Positions 38,600 to 49,000 are shown, counted from the stretch's first letter. The stretch is 64,000 nucleotides of DNA from Bacillus zhangzhouensis (GCF_000715205.1 NZ_JOTP01000005.1:124001-188000), one strand, 5' to 3'. Numbers and translations: made by a program. The notes: generated by a model from the letters alone, not told the origin.

Positions 38600-38911
38600 A
38601 TGAAACGTATTTTATTAGCATGCAGTTCAGGGATGTCTACGAGTTTACTAGTCACGAAGATGAAAGCCCATGCCGATTCTATTGGGGACGAAGTAGAGAT
38701 TTGGGCAGTTGGGCAAGATCAAGCGAGAAAAGAAATGGCAAATGCGGATGTTGTATTAATTGGACCGCAAATGAGCTTTTTAAAAGGCGACCTTCAAAAA
38801 GAAGCAAAAAAATACGGGATTGAGGTAGAGGTCATTGATATGCAGGCCTATGGGCTTGCAGATGGACAAAAAGCGTATGAACAAGCGGTTGCATTGATGG
38901 GGGAATCTTAA
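38600..38911 (+). CDS. PTS lactose/cellobiose-type EIIB component
   Basis: This 103-residue phosphocarrier passes phosphate from EIIA to a beta-glucoside entering through EIIC. The phosphorylated cysteine is Cys8 in the P-loop ILLACSSGMSTS. I start at ATG 38600 after GGGGTGAGAG; the frame extends further up but without an SD. It is the first gene of a IIB-IIA-IIC-glucosidase operon, most similar to lichenan/cellobiose (Lic/Cel) systems. Confidence 0.93.
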   Translation: MKRILLACSSGMSTSLLVTKMKAHADSIGDEVEIWAVGQDQARKEMANADVVLIGPQMSFLKGDLQKEAKKYGIEVEVIDMQAYGLADGQKAYEQAVALMGES

Positions 38912-38914
38912 AGG

Positions 38915-39247
38915 ATGGAAAAGAAAACGCTCGAAGGACTCACCGAGGAACAAGTCAGTTTTCAATTGATCTTACACAGCGGCAATGCACGAAGCAAATT
39001 GCTTCAATCTCTTAAACAATTTCGAGAAGGTCAGGAAGAAGAAGCGTTTGACCTAATGAAAGAAGCTGAAGAAGATTTACGGAATGCACATGAAATCCAT
39101 TTTCAACTTGTGCAGCAAGAGGCAAGCGGGGAAACCACTCAATTCTCCTTGCTGCTCATGCACGCCGAAGATCACTTAATGTCGACCATTACCATCAAGG
39201 AGCTTGTGGGAGAGCTCTTACCGATATTCCAATCGTTAAAACAATAA
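38915..39247 (+). CDS. PTS lactose/cellobiose-type EIIA component
   Basis: This 110-residue helical protein accepts phosphate from HPr. The active His is His83 in LLLMHAEDHLM, the family signature, and the N-terminal ILHSGNARSKLLQSLK stretch is also typical. It lies three bases behind the EIIB gene; the SD overlaps the end of that gene (AAAGGATGG). Confidence 0.93.
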   Translation: MEKKTLEGLTEEQVSFQLILHSGNARSKLLQSLKQFREGQEEEAFDLMKEAEEDLRNAHEIHFQLVQQEASGETTQFSLLLMHAEDHLMSTITIKELVGELLPIFQSLKQ

Positions 39248-39272
39248 AGGGTGTAAACAAGGGGGGAAACCA

Positions 39273-40619
39273 ATGTTTGATAAAATAAGTGCCATTTTGG
39301 TTCCGATTGCTGGGAGATTGAATAACAATCGCTATTTAGGTGTATTACGGGATGCCTTTATGCTTGCATTCCCGCTCACCATCTTTGGGTCCATTATGGT
39401 TGTGTTAATGAATTTGCCATTTTTAGATAAAATCATGAGTCAATCGGCACTGGAAGGATTTCAGTCTGCTCTGAATATCGCGCCAAGTGCGACCATCAGC
39501 ATTATGACCGTTTTTGTTGTATTTGGGATTGGCTACTATTTATCGAAAAGCTATGAAGTGGAAGCTGTATTTGGCGGCGTGATCGCTCTTGCTTCTTTCT
39601 TATTGCTGACGCCATTTTTGCTTGAACAAGAGGGGGCAGCATCCATTGCCGGTGTCATCCCAGTCGATCGTCTAGGGGCAAAGGGAATGTTCCTGGGCAT
39701 GATTACAGGCTTTTTATCAGCTGAGATTTATCGTTATTTTGTACAAAAGAAATTCGTCATCAATATGCCTCAAGGGGTTCCGCCAGCTGTTTCAAAGTCT
39801 TTTGCCGCACTGATTCCGGCTACCCTTACATTAACAGCCTTTTTGCTGATCAATATCATCATTACACAAGTTTTTCATACAAATATGCATGACCTGATTT
39901 ATCATGCAGTTCAGGCCCCGCTTGTTGGTCTTGGGAGCGGTATCATTCCAACGCTGATCGCCGTTTTCTTTATACAAATTCTTTGGTTCTTTGGATTGCA
40001 CGGCCAAATTATTATTAACTCTGTCATGGACCCGATTTGGAATACTTTGTCCATTCAAAACCTTGAAAGCTATACAAAAACAGGTGAGGTTCCTAACATC
40101 ATCAGCAAACAGTTTATCGAAGTATATACGGTTGGAATGGGCGGAACCGGTATGACGCTGGCTGTTGTGTTTACGATTTTAATTTTCCTAAAAAGTAAGC
40201 AATTAAAACAAGTGGCAAAGCTCGGCTTAGGACCAGGATTATTTAACGTCAATGAACCGATTATCTTCGGTTTACCAATTGTGATGAATCCGCTTATTCT
40301 GATTCCGTGGATTTTGGCGCCAATGGTCATTACATGTATTTCTTATTTTGCGATGGCCGCAGGTATTGTGCCGCCGCCGACAGGCGTGAATATCCCATGG
40401 ACGGTGCCGATCTTTATTAGCGGAATCATGGCAACAAATTCATTAGCAGGCGGTCTGCTTCAGCTCTTTAATTTAATGATTGTGTTTGTCATTTGGTTCC
40501 CGTTCCTGACATTTATTGACCGTATGAATGTGAAAAATGAAAAAATAACAACAACAGAAAAAACGAAACAAACAAACATCAAAGGCGAAGGAGACTCAAT
40601 ACATGTCGATGGAAACTAA
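39273..40619 (+). CDS. PTS lactose/cellobiose-type EIIC permease
   Basis: This 448-residue permease has about ten membrane helices and begins with the family's FDKISAILVPIAGRLNNNRY. GLHGQIIINSVMDPIW and FNVNEPIIFGLPIVMNP are the conserved EIIC-Lac/Cel substrate-site motifs. The hydrophilic C-terminal tail (Lys/Thr-rich, about 420-448) is long. It overlaps the glucosidase gene by 17 bases. Substrate is probably a beta-1,4 or mixed-link glucan disaccharide, judged from family only. Confidence 0.93.
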   Translation: MFDKISAILVPIAGRLNNNRYLGVLRDAFMLAFPLTIFGSIMVVLMNLPFLDKIMSQSALEGFQSALNIAPSATISIMTVFVVFGIGYYLSKSYEVEAVFGGVIALASFLLLTPFLLEQEGAASIAGVIPVDRLGAKGMFLGMITGFLSAEIYRYFVQKKFVINMPQGVPPAVSKSFAALIPATLTLTAFLLINIIITQVFHTNMHDLIYHAVQAPLVGLGSGIIPTLIAVFFIQILWFFGLHGQIIINSVMDPIWNTLSIQNLESYTKTGEVPNIISKQFIEVYTVGMGGTGMTLAVVFTILIFLKSKQLKQVAKLGLGPGLFNVNEPIIFGLPIVMNPLILIPWILAPMVITCISYFAMAAGIVPPPTGVNIPWTVPIFISGIMATNSLAGGLLQLFNLMIVFVIWFPFLTFIDRMNVKNEKITTTEKTKQTNIKGEGDSIHVDGN

Positions 40620-42009
40620 CAGGCAATCATATACATTCCCAGAAGGTTTCTGGTGGGGATCTTCTGCTTCTGCCACACAAACAGAAGGTAGTAGCCCTGG
40701 AGATGGAAAGGGACCGAACATTTGGGATCATTGGTTCGAAAAAGAGCCGACACGTTTTTTTAATGGCATAGGGCCTAGCGTGACATCTCAATTTTATCGA
40801 AAATATAAAGAGGATATCCGTCTTATGAAAGAAATAGGGCATAATTCGTTTCGGCTATCGATTTCATGGTCACGCCTTTTACCTGATGGAAAAGGCGCAG
40901 TCAATGAGGAAGCAGTATCTTTTTACAATGATGTGATCAATGAACTAATTGCACATGATATCGAACCGTTTGTGAACCTGTACCATTTTGATATGCCAAT
41001 GGCGCTGCAGGAGAAGGGCGGATGGGTGAACAGGCAGGTGGTAGACGATTATGTCAGCTATGCGACATTGTGCTTTCAGTTATTTGGCGACCGGGTGAAA
41101 AAATGGTTTACCCATAACGAACCGATTGTTCCTGTAGAGGGCGGATATATGTATAGCTTTCATTATCCAAACGAAGTCGATTTCCAAAAGGCAGTGCAAG
41201 TAGGTTTTCATGAAATTTTATCAAACGCTAAGGCAATTGCGGCTTACAAAGAGATGCAGCAGGACGGGAAAATCGGCATCATCCTGAATCTCACCCCTTC
41301 GTATCCGCGAAGCCAGAATCCTCAGGATGTAGAAGCAGCTGAGATGGCTGATGCTTTCTTTAACCGATCCTTCCTAGACCCTGCGGTCAAAGGACACTTC
41401 CCTGAAAAACTAGTAGAAGTGTTAAAGAAAGAAGGGTTTATGCCAAGTATGGAGGAAGGGGACCTTGCGCTCATTCAAGAGAATACGATTGATCTTCTCG
41501 GTATCAACTATTATCAGCCAAGAAGAGTGAAGGCAAAGGAGCATATGCCGCATCCTCATGCACCATTTATGCCAGACCATTACTTTGATTCTTTTGAGAT
41601 GCCAGGAAGAAAAATGAATGTGTATCGAGGCTGGGAAATCTATGAAAAAGGCATTTACGATATATTGAAAAAAGTCCAAACAGACTATGATAATATTGAA
41701 TGCTTTATTTCTGAAAATGGAATGGGTGTCGAAGGAGAAGAGCGGTTTAAGGATGAGGAAGGAATGATTCATGACGATTACCGCATTGACTTTATTTCTG
41801 AGCATCTCAAATGGGTGCATCAAGCCATTCAAGAAGGGAGCAATGTGAAAGGCTATCACCTGTGGACGTTTATGGATAACTGGTCATGGTCGAATGCGTA
41901 TAAGAATCGTTATGGATTTGTCTCAGTTGATCTTCAAGAAGACGGGAAACGAACCATTAAAAAAAGCGGATACTGGTTTCAATCTGTTTCAGAGAATAAC
42001 GGTTTTTAA
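40603..42009 (+). CDS. 6-phospho-beta-glucosidase (GH1)
   Basis: This 468-residue glycoside hydrolase family 1 enzyme cleaves the phosphorylated disaccharide delivered by the PTS into glucose and glucose 6-phosphate. The N-terminal signature FPEGFWWGSSASATQTEG is present, the acid/base is Glu173 (THNEP) and the nucleophile is Glu371 (ISENGMG). The C-terminal RYGFVSVDLQEDGKRTIKKS includes the phosphate-binding region. It starts inside the EIIC gene after GAAGGAGAC. Confidence 0.93.
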   Translation: MSMETNRQSYTFPEGFWWGSSASATQTEGSSPGDGKGPNIWDHWFEKEPTRFFNGIGPSVTSQFYRKYKEDIRLMKEIGHNSFRLSISWSRLLPDGKGAVNEEAVSFYNDVINELIAHDIEPFVNLYHFDMPMALQEKGGWVNRQVVDDYVSYATLCFQLFGDRVKKWFTHNEPIVPVEGGYMYSFHYPNEVDFQKAVQVGFHEILSNAKAIAAYKEMQQDGKIGIILNLTPSYPRSQNPQDVEAAEMADAFFNRSFLDPAVKGHFPEKLVEVLKKEGFMPSMEEGDLALIQENTIDLLGINYYQPRRVKAKEHMPHPHAPFMPDHYFDSFEMPGRKMNVYRGWEIYEKGIYDILKKVQTDYDNIECFISENGMGVEGEERFKDEEGMIHDDYRIDFISEHLKWVHQAIQEGSNVKGYHLWTFMDNWSWSNAYKNRYGFVSVDLQEDGKRTIKKSGYWFQSVSENNGF

Positions 42010-42013
42010 TCAA

Positions 42014-42050
42014 GATACTTGCTCTTTCTTTAAAAAGGGCAAGTATTTTT
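42014..42050 (+). terminator. Terminator after the PTS-glucosidase operon
   Basis: ATACTTGC...GCAAGTAT stem with an AT-rich internal part and a TTTTT tail. Confidence 0.8.
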
Positions 42051-42209
42051 CTTATGTCACGGTGCAGAGAATCAAACAAAAATCGCTGGAAGCTTTTAAG
42101 CTCACTAGGCTTAGTGTAGAATGAGAGGAAGGCTAAAAAACGCCATATTTTCTTCTATAAGAAAGCGCTATAATATGATATGAAAAAACAAGTCAGTTGG
42201 TGGTGTGAG

Positions 42210-42932
42210 ATGAAAAAGTACGAACTCATTTCAGAAGAAATCAGAAAACGAATAGGAACAGCATATTATCCAGAAGATCAACCCATTCCAGATGAAAACT
42301 CGCTTGCCGCTGAATTTCAATGTAGCAGAATGACGATGAAGCGTGCGCTCGATCTTCTCGTTGCAGAAGGTCTGCTCTTTAGAAAAAGAGGTCACGGCAC
42401 ATTTATTGTGAAGGCAGTGCTAAATCAAGGTGCCATCAACGTCTCAGGCCATGAAAATAAAGGATTCACGAAAGTCATGGCAGATAAAAACGTGACGAGC
42501 CAAATCATTCGCTTTGATGTGCATTTCCCAAGTGAAGAGGTGGCAGCCCACCTATCGATTGACTCAAGCACACCCGTTTACGACATTATCCGGCTCCGCC
42601 TTGTGGATGAAGAACCATATGTATTAGAAAAAACCTTTATGCCTGTAAATGTGATTAAAGGAATAGATGAAGAGGTTCTGCTGGGTTCTATCTATGACTA
42701 CATATCAAAGAAACTTCATTTGAAAGTGGCAGGAGCGCACAAGAAAATTAGAGCGGCAAAATCAGACCAGCTTGATCAGCAGTATTTAGGCTGTGATCCA
42801 AGTGATCCGGTGCTTGAAGTCGAGCAGGTTGCTTATTTAAACACAGGCCGGCCGTTTGAATACTCCTTTAGCCATCATCGCTATGATAAGTTTGACTTTT
42901 CAACTGTTGAAATTACGAAAACAGGACGATAA
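42210..42932 (+). CDS. GntR/HutC-family transcriptional regulator of the beta-glucoside operon
   Basis: This 240-residue repressor has an N-terminal winged helix (YELISEEIRKRI..., recognition region CSRMTMKRALDLLVAEGLL) and a C-terminal UTRA effector domain (VYDIIRLRLVDEEPYVLEKTF, YSFSHHRYDKFDF). I start at ATG 42210 after GGTGGTGTGAG. It probably binds the TGTCTAGACA palindrome before the PTS operon and releases on a phosphorylated sugar. An upstream GAAAGCGCTATA (42161-42172) overlapping a TATAAT resembles a cre site. Confidence 0.88.
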   Translation: MKKYELISEEIRKRIGTAYYPEDQPIPDENSLAAEFQCSRMTMKRALDLLVAEGLLFRKRGHGTFIVKAVLNQGAINVSGHENKGFTKVMADKNVTSQIIRFDVHFPSEEVAAHLSIDSSTPVYDIIRLRLVDEEPYVLEKTFMPVNVIKGIDEEVLLGSIYDYISKKLHLKVAGAHKKIRAAKSDQLDQQYLGCDPSDPVLEVEQVAYLNTGRPFEYSFSHHRYDKFDFSTVEITKTGR

Positions 42933-42969
42933 AAAAAGAGCAGAACCCCTAGGGAGACTGCTCTTTTTT
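42932..42969. terminator. Bidirectional terminator between the GntR gene and zwf
   Basis: AAAAAGAGCAG/CTGCTCTTTTT perfect stem with T-runs on both strands. Confidence 0.88.
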
Positions 42970-42979
42970 CGTATCGATT

Positions 42980-44455
42980 TTATATATTCCACCAATGGTA
43001 TCCGTCTTTCTCTAGAAGCTGATCTGCTTCTTTCGGTCCCATAGAACCAGCAGGATAATTTGGTTTTAAGGTTTTGTTTTCTGCCCATTTCTCAGAAATT
43101 GGATCAACAAAGTTCCAAGAAAGTGCCACTTCATCCCAGTGAGCGAAGTTTGTTGCATCGCCCAATAAGCAGTCATGAATTAGCTTTTCGTATGCTTCTG
43201 GTGTATTCATGATGTCATTATAGTTCGTTTGGTAGTCGAGCTTAATTGGTTTCGCATATGTTCCGCCATCGAGCTTACGAGCGTTCAGGTGAAGGGTAAT
43301 GCCTTCATCTGGCTGAATGTGAATAACAAGTAAGTTTGGATGCATGGAATTCCCGTTTCCATAGTACAGGTTCATTGGAATGTCTTTAAATTGAACCACG
43401 ATTTGAGTGGATTTTTTTTCTAAACGTTTTCCTGTACGAATGTAAAATGGCACGCCAGCCCATCTAAAGTTATCGATCAGCAGCTTCCCTGCAACGAATG
43501 TTTCCGTATTAGAGTTCGGGTCAACATTTTGCTCTTCAAGATAGGAAGGAACCATGTTGCCATTAATCGTACCAGCATCATACTGACCGCGGACAAAGAA
43601 TTGATCGACCTCATCTTTAGAGAAAGGGCGAAGAGCACGCAATGCTTTCCGTTTTTCGCTTCGGATTTCCTCTGTATTCAGCTTAATTGGAGGCTCCATT
43701 GCTAAAAGTGCGACCATCTGAAGCATATGGTTTTGAACCATGTCTCTTAGTGCACCAGAACTTTCGTAATATCGAGCCCGGTCTTCTACACCTAAAGATT
43801 CACTAGATGTAATTTGGATGTTTGAAATATAGCGGTTTGTCCAAAGTGGTTCGAAGATCGCATTCGCAAAACGAATGACCTCAATGTTTTGAACCATTTG
43901 TTTACCGAGATAGTGATCAATACGATAAATTTGATCTTCTGTAAATGCACCACGAATTTCTTCATTTAACGTTTTGGCACTTGGCAGGTCATGTCCAAAT
44001 GGTTTTTCGATGACAAGACGTGACCAGCCGGTTGTTTCTGATACGCCCTCACTCTTTAAGAACTTCGCAATCGTTCCAAAGAATTCCGGTGCCATGGCCA
44101 AATAGAACATACGGTTATTTGGGATACTGTACGTATCTTCAAGACCGGAAAGAAGAGTGTTAAGTGCCTGGTAGGAAGCAGGGCTTGATACGTCAAAATC
44201 ATGATAATAGAAATGAGAAATGAATTCCTCTGTTTTCGCATCTGCATCATCAGAAGAGACAGATTCTTTTACCACAGCTCTGAGGTCCTCATGAGACCAT
44301 GGGCGGCGCCCAACACCTACAACGGCGAATTGATCCCCAAGTTTTCCGCTATGATAAAGTCTATGTATAGAAGGGTAGAGCTTGCGTTTGGCAAGATCTC
44401 CTGTTGCGCCAAAAATGACAATGACTGCTTTTGGATTGTTAGTTTCTGTATTCAC
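42980..44455 (-). CDS. zwf: Glucose-6-phosphate 1-dehydrogenase
   Basis: This 491-residue enzyme oxidises glucose 6-phosphate to 6-phosphogluconolactone with NADP+. The N-terminal coenzyme motif is GATGDLAKRKLYPS and the active-site signature is RIDHYLGKQMVQN (catalytic His and Lys). It starts at GTG (complement 44453-44455) after GTGAGGTAC. In B. subtilis zwf follows gndA; here a sugar island lies between them. Confidence 0.96.
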   Translation of the reverse strand: MNTETNNPKAVIVIFGATGDLAKRKLYPSIHRLYHSGKLGDQFAVVGVGRRPWSHEDLRAVVKESVSSDDADAKTEEFISHFYYHDFDVSSPASYQALNTLLSGLEDTYSIPNNRMFYLAMAPEFFGTIAKFLKSEGVSETTGWSRLVIEKPFGHDLPSAKTLNEEIRGAFTEDQIYRIDHYLGKQMVQNIEVIRFANAIFEPLWTNRYISNIQITSSESLGVEDRARYYESSGALRDMVQNHMLQMVALLAMEPPIKLNTEEIRSEKRKALRALRPFSKDEVDQFFVRGQYDAGTINGNMVPSYLEEQNVDPNSNTETFVAGKLLIDNFRWAGVPFYIRTGKRLEKKSTQIVVQFKDIPMNLYYGNGNSMHPNLLVIHIQPDEGITLHLNARKLDGGTYAKPIKLDYQTNYNDIMNTPEAYEKLIHDCLLGDATNFAHWDEVALSWNFVDPISEKWAENKTLKPNYPAGSMGPKEADQLLEKDGYHWWNI

Positions 44456-44677
44456 GAAAAGTACCTCACTTTATTCGTAGCATTGTAGTAAAAACCGAGA
44501 ATGTATGTACATTTTCTTTATTTTAAAGGTTCATTGTTCGTAAAGCAAACATTTGATTCGACTTTTTCTGCTCTAGTTTGACTTTTTTCAAAAATTCCGC
44601 TGAATTCACATTTACCTTGTCTTCATGTATTCTATATGAATGAAGATATTGTATACCGGCTGTAGGAGGAAAAAGTA

Positions 44678-45607
44678 ATGGAACTGCTCTTTTTAGGAAC
44701 AGGTGCAGGCATTCCTGCAAAAACAAGAAACGTCACTTGCACAGCGCTAAAGCTCTTAGAGGAGAGAAAAGCAGTGTGGCTTTTTGATTGCGGAGAAGCG
44801 ACGCAGCATCAAATATTACATACAACGATTAAACCGAGAAAGATTGAGAAAATATTTATTACGCATATGCACGGTGATCATGTATATGGTCTCCCAGGGC
44901 TGCTCGGCAGCAGGTCCTTTCAAGGCGGAGAGGATGAATTGACGATCTATGGTCCAAAGGGCATCAAAGCCTTTGTGAACGCGGCACTTTCAGCTACACA
45001 AACGCATTTGACCTATCCGCTGCATATCATAGAAATAGATGAAGGTGTCGTGTTTGAGGATGATACCTTTCAAGTAGAAGCAAGACGGGTGTCTCACGGT
45101 ATCCCCGCTTACGGTTATCGGGTTGTAGAAAAAGATGTACCTGGTGCATTAAAAGCCGAAGACCTAAAAGAAATCGGGGTAAAACCTGGACCTTTGTATC
45201 AGAAGTTAAAAAACGGGGAAACCGTTACACTCGAAGATGGCAGAATCATTGACGGAACCGATTATTTGGAACCCCCTAAAAAAGGGAGGATTGTTGCATT
45301 TTCAGGAGATACTCGTTTGTGCGAGAATATAAGAAGGCTTGCCAAGAATGCGGATGTGTTAGTCCATGAAGCAACATTCGGTAAAGAAGATGCAGAATTA
45401 GCCTACAATTATTATCACAGCACGACAGAACAGGCAGCGAAAACAGCGCAGGAGGCAGGCGCAAAAAGACTAATTTTGACCCATATTAGTGCACGGTATC
45501 AAGGAGAAGAGGCACAGAAACAACTGTTGAAAGAAGCCCGCGATATATTCCCGCTGACAGAAGCTGCACATGATTTCTCTTCTTTTACTGTTGACCGCAC
45601 CCTGTAA
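44678..45607 (+). CDS. rnz: Ribonuclease Z (tRNA 3' processing endonuclease)
   Basis: This 309-residue metallo-beta-lactamase-fold enzyme cuts tRNA precursors that lack an encoded CCA. The zinc ligands His63, His65, Asp67 and His68 lie in [13 protein letters not shown]; the exosite region (about 140-200) and FSGDTR, HEATF and LTHISARY motifs follow. The SD GTAGGAGG lies nine bases before ATG. Confidence 0.95.
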   Translation: MELLFLGTGAGIPAKTRNVTCTALKLLEERKAVWLFDCGEATQHQILHTTIKPRKIEKIFITHMHGDHVYGLPGLLGSRSFQGGEDELTIYGPKGIKAFVNAALSATQTHLTYPLHIIEIDEGVVFEDDTFQVEARRVSHGIPAYGYRVVEKDVPGALKAEDLKEIGVKPGPLYQKLKNGETVTLEDGRIIDGTDYLEPPKKGRIVAFSGDTRLCENIRRLAKNADVLVHEATFGKEDAELAYNYYHSTTEQAAKTAQEAGAKRLILTHISARYQGEEAQKQLLKEARDIFPLTEAAHDFSSFTVDRTL

Positions 45608-45746
45608 AAATTGGATGAATCGTTAAAAATAGTTGTGTGATTTTTTTGATATTTATGATGACGCTCTTTTTCAGGTAGTGGTAAAATGGTGAAGAAAAAA
45701 CAAATGACGTATCAAACTATGAAGAATACGGGAGGCACAATCAAAG

Positions 45747-47054
45747 ATGAGCGGTTTTACAGCGTTAAGTGAAGCAGAATTGAATGACCTTTATTTGGCA
45801 CTACAAAATGAGTATGAAACGTACAAAAGTAAAAACTTACACTTAGACATGTCTAGAGGTAAACCATCGCCAAAACAGCTCGATTTGTCTATGGGCATGC
45901 TCGATGTTGTGACATCAAAGGATGCGATGACAGCTGAGGATGGCACAGATGTGCGAAACTATGGCGGCTTGACAGGCCTTCCTGAAACGAAGAAATTTTT
46001 TGCAGATGTGCTCAATCTGAAGCCAGAACAAATCATCATTGGCGGTAATTCCAGCCTCAATATGATGCATGATACGATTGCCCGTGCCATGACTCACGGC
46101 GTATATGACAGCAAAACACCTTGGGGAGAGCTGCCAAAGGTAAAATTCCTTGCACCGAGCCCAGGGTATGACCGTCATTTTGCCATTTGTGAGCTATTTA
46201 ACATAGAGATGATCACGGTAGATATGAAGGCTGATGGACCTGACATGGATCAGGTAGAAAAATTGGTCGCAGAAGATGAAGCCATTAAGGGCATTTGGTG
46301 TGTACCGAAATATAGCAACCCAGACGGCATAACGTATTCAGATGAGGTTGTTGACCGTCTTGCTTCTATGAAAACAAAAGCAGACGACTTCCGTATCTTT
46401 TGGGATGATGCATATGCAGTCCACCATCTAACAGATACACCTGATACGTTAAAAGATATTTTTCAAGCAGTAGAGGAAGCAGGACACCCAAACCGTGTGT
46501 TTATGTTTGCGTCTACTTCTAAAATTACATTCCCAGGCTCAGGTGTTGCACTGATGGCGTCTAGTCAAGACAATGTGAGCTTCACTCAAAAGCAATTATC
46601 GGTACAAACGATCGGACCAGATAAAATCAATCAATTAAGACACCTTCGTTTCTTCGAGAATCCAGAAGGCTTGAAGGAACATATGAAAAAGCATGCAGCG
46701 ATCATTAAGCCAAAGTTTGACCTCGTTCTTTCTATCCTTGACGAAAAGCTTGGTGGAAAAGGCATCGCTGAATGGCACAAGCCAAATGGCGGATATTTTA
46801 TTAGTTTAAATACACTTGATCATTGCGCAAAAGCTGTTGTGCAAAAAGCAAAAGAAGCAGGTGTCACACTGACAGGTGCAGGGGCGACATATCCATATGG
46901 AAAAGACCCGCTTGATCGTAACATTCGCATTGCGCCAACGTTCCCAACACTTGAAGAACTAGAGCAAGCGATTGATATCTTTACGTTATGTGTTCAGCTT
47001 GTCAGCATTGAAAAGCTGCTTTCTGAAAAAAGTCAATCTGCCCCAACGGCATAA
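45747..47054 (+). CDS. Type Ic (PF12897) aspartate-aminotransferase-like PLP enzyme
   Basis: This 435-residue aminotransferase belongs to the fold-type I class with the Pfam family formerly named alanine-glyoxylate aminotransferase. Visible are LDMSRGKPSPKQLDLS near the N-terminus, YSNPDGITYSDEVVDRL with the cofactor Asn-Pro, FWDDAYAVHHL and the PLP-lysine segment STSKITFPGSG. Substrate is not determined by the sequence; glutamate/aspartate transamination is likely. The gene is between rnz and yqjL, where I remember none in B. subtilis. Confidence 0.85.
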   Translation: MSGFTALSEAELNDLYLALQNEYETYKSKNLHLDMSRGKPSPKQLDLSMGMLDVVTSKDAMTAEDGTDVRNYGGLTGLPETKKFFADVLNLKPEQIIIGGNSSLNMMHDTIARAMTHGVYDSKTPWGELPKVKFLAPSPGYDRHFAICELFNIEMITVDMKADGPDMDQVEKLVAEDEAIKGIWCVPKYSNPDGITYSDEVVDRLASMKTKADDFRIFWDDAYAVHHLTDTPDTLKDIFQAVEEAGHPNRVFMFASTSKITFPGSGVALMASSQDNVSFTQKQLSVQTIGPDKINQLRHLRFFENPEGLKEHMKKHAAIIKPKFDLVLSILDEKLGGKGIAEWHKPNGGYFISLNTLDHCAKAVVQKAKEAGVTLTGAGATYPYGKDPLDRNIRIAPTFPTLEELEQAIDIFTLCVQLVSIEKLLSEKSQSAPTA

Positions 47055-47060
47055 AGAAAA

Positions 47061-47098
47061 GAAACTCCTTGACTCATGACTGGTCAAGGAGTTTTTGT
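47061..47098. terminator. Terminator between the aminotransferase and yqjL
   Basis: Perfect 12-bp stem AAACTCCTTGAC/GTCAAGGAGTTT, T-rich on both sides of convergent genes. Confidence 0.88.
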
Positions 47099-47100
47099 TT

Positions 47101-47865
47101 TTAATTGGCTGTTTGATAATAGGAAACGGGTTGTTTGGCTGCACACCATACATCATAGATTGCAAGCTGCACAATATGTGGTTCATCATGATGAATATAG
47201 TGCGAGCTGTTCTGCGCCTGAATCCATCCGCTTTGTGAGGATAAAGTCAGCATTCGTTTATGAAGTCTAAGCCAAGCTTCATGCGCTGGATGAAACAATC
47301 TGCTCTTACCTGAGGAAATGACAAGGAGTGGCATTATCCCATAATGCGTTTGCTCCTCTTTGATCGTGTTCAGCATTTGCTGAAAGTCCTCATGCGTACA
47401 TTCTGCTGTGAATTGCGCCATATAGGAAGCACGTTCTTCCTTTGATAAAAGTGGCAGAATGACCTGCTCTTGCTCCTCACTTGCTGGGTCTAACAGCACC
47501 ATGCCGATGACATCTTCTCTTCTGCGGCTTGCCCATAACCGGCTGACAAGCGAACCGAATGAGTGAGCCACCATGAGAAAGGGCGGCTGAATATTAGCTT
47601 GCTTCAGCAGCATATCTAAATCATCTGCAAGGTCATGCAGGGTTCTTCCTTCATCGCTATGACTACTGTTTCCATTTCCTAAACGGTCGTATAAGAAAAC
47701 CCCAAGCTCCGGGTCAATATCACGGGCGATATTCGCCCATGTGTCTCCAGAAATACCGTAGCCTGCTTCAAAGATAATGGTGGCTTGTCTTTTACCTTGA
47801 CGATGCTTTGTAGAAAAGTGATGTCCATCTATATGATAAGTTCTTTCAATCATTGCCGAGTTCAT
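47101..47865 (-). CDS. yqjL: Alpha/beta hydrolase YqjL
   Basis: This 254-residue protein has the alpha/beta hydrolase fold: oxyanion region FEAGYGISGDTW, the nucleophile elbow VAHSFGSLVSRLW, the acid side around LLDPASEE and the late His in NSSHYIHHDEP. The start ATG (complement 47863-47865) follows AGAGGAGATGG; the frame continues 45 bases upstream without SD. B. subtilis YqjL is reported to be connected to paraquat resistance and SigW; I saw no SigW promoter that I could support. Confidence 0.85.
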   Translation of the reverse strand: MNSAMIERTYHIDGHHFSTKHRQGKRQATIIFEAGYGISGDTWANIARDIDPELGVFLYDRLGNGNSSHSDEGRTLHDLADDLDMLLKQANIQPPFLMVAHSFGSLVSRLWASRRREDVIGMVLLDPASEEQEQVILPLLSKEERASYMAQFTAECTHEDFQQMLNTIKEEQTHYGIMPLLVISSGKSRLFHPAHEAWLRLHKRMLTLSSQSGWIQAQNSSHYIHHDEPHIVQLAIYDVWCAAKQPVSYYQTAN

Positions 47866-47935
47866 TCTTCCATCTCCTCTAAGTGGTTCTTTAGCTAAAA
47901 GACGGCACAAAAGGCAAATATGTTTCTCTTAAAAA

Positions 47936-47975
47936 CAAAAAAGATGCCTATTTCAAAAAATAGACACCTTTTTCC
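47936..47975 (-). terminator. Terminator after yqjM
   Basis: On the minus strand AAAAGGTGTCTATTT/AAATAGGCATCTTTT pairs with two G-U pairs and is followed by T's. Confidence 0.75.
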
Positions 47976-47983
47976 TAGATAAT

Positions 47984-49000
47984 TTACCAAGCGCGATCGT
48001 ATTGATGCGGTGCTTCAATGGATGTACGAAGCTCTTTAGCAGCTGTTTTTGGGAAATACGGATCCCGTAAAAATTCTCTGCCGATAAAGATCAAGTCAGC
48101 ACGATGATTTTGTAAAATTTCTTCTGCCTGTACACCAGATGTGATCAAACCGACAGCTCCTGTTTGAATGCCGGCACCTTCTTTTATTTTCTCTGCGAAC
48201 GTCACTTGGTAGCCGGGGAATATGTTGATTTTGGCCTGCACGACAGCACCTGAGCTGACATCAATTAAGTCGACCCCTTGCTCTTTCAGCCATGTGGCAA
48301 TGCCGATATAATCAGCAATATCAAGTCCTTTTGTTGTGTAATCAGAAGCGGATACACGGACAAATAAAGGTCCGTCCCATACGTCATTGACTGCATCAAC
48401 GACTTCTCGTAAGAAACGATAACGGTTTTCTGGTGAACCACCATACTCATCTGTTCGTTGATTCGCAAGTGGTGAAAGAAATTCGTTAATTAAATAGCCA
48501 TGAGCACCATGAATCTCAATGATGTCAAAGCCAGCTTTTTTTGCCCGGACAGCCGCATCTTGAAACGCCTGAACGGTGTCTTTGATTTGATGGACAGACA
48601 TCTCTACAGGTGTTTTAGATCGTTCATCAAACGGAATGCTGGATGGTGCAAGGATGTCACCGTCTAGCTCAGCCTTACGTCCTGCATGGGCGAGCTGGAT
48701 GGCTGTTTTTGTTCCGTATGCTTTGATTTGTTCGTTTAATGAGGCAAATCCTTCAATGTGCTCATCACTCCAAATACCGAGGTCATGATCACTAATTCTT
48801 CCCTCAGGGGAAACAGCGCTTGCCTCAATCATGATCAGCCCAGCCTGACCTTGCGCGCGAGAAATATAATGTGCAAAGTGGAAAGGCTGTAATTTCCCAT
48901 CACGGTCATAGGATGAATACATACACATCGGGGACATCACGATTCGATTTTTGAGTGTAACACCTTTTAATGTCCAAGGTGAAAAGAGTTTTGTTTCCAA
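47984..49000 (-). CDS. yqjM: NADPH dehydrogenase YqjM (old yellow enzyme)
   Basis: This FMN-dependent ene-reductase reduces activated alkenes such as enals and nitro compounds. Landmarks are [13 protein letters not shown], with the redox-tuning Cys of YqjM-type OYEs, the substrate-binding His pair in [27 protein letters not shown] and the FMN-binding [12 protein letters not shown] choose the TTG with complement 48998-49000 because GAGGAGG precedes it and the resulting 338 residues match YqjM; the longer frame adds an Arg-rich stretch that looks untranslated. Confidence 0.93.
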   Translation of the reverse strand: METKLFSPWTLKGVTLKNRIVMSPMCMYSSYDRDGKLQPFHFAHYISRAQGQAGLIMIEASAVSPEGRISDHDLGIWSDEHIEGFASLNEQIKAYGTKTAIQLAHAGRKAELDGDILAPSSIPFDERSKTPVEMSVHQIKDTVQAFQDAAVRAKKAGFDIIEIHGAHGYLINEFLSPLANQRTDEYGGSPENRYRFLREVVDAVNDVWDGPLFVRVSASDYTTKGLDIADYIGIATWLKEQGVDLIDVSSGAVVQAKINIFPGYQVTFAEKIKEGAGIQTGAVGLITSGVQAEEILQNHRADLIFIGREFLRDPYFPKTAAKELRTSIEAPHQYDRAW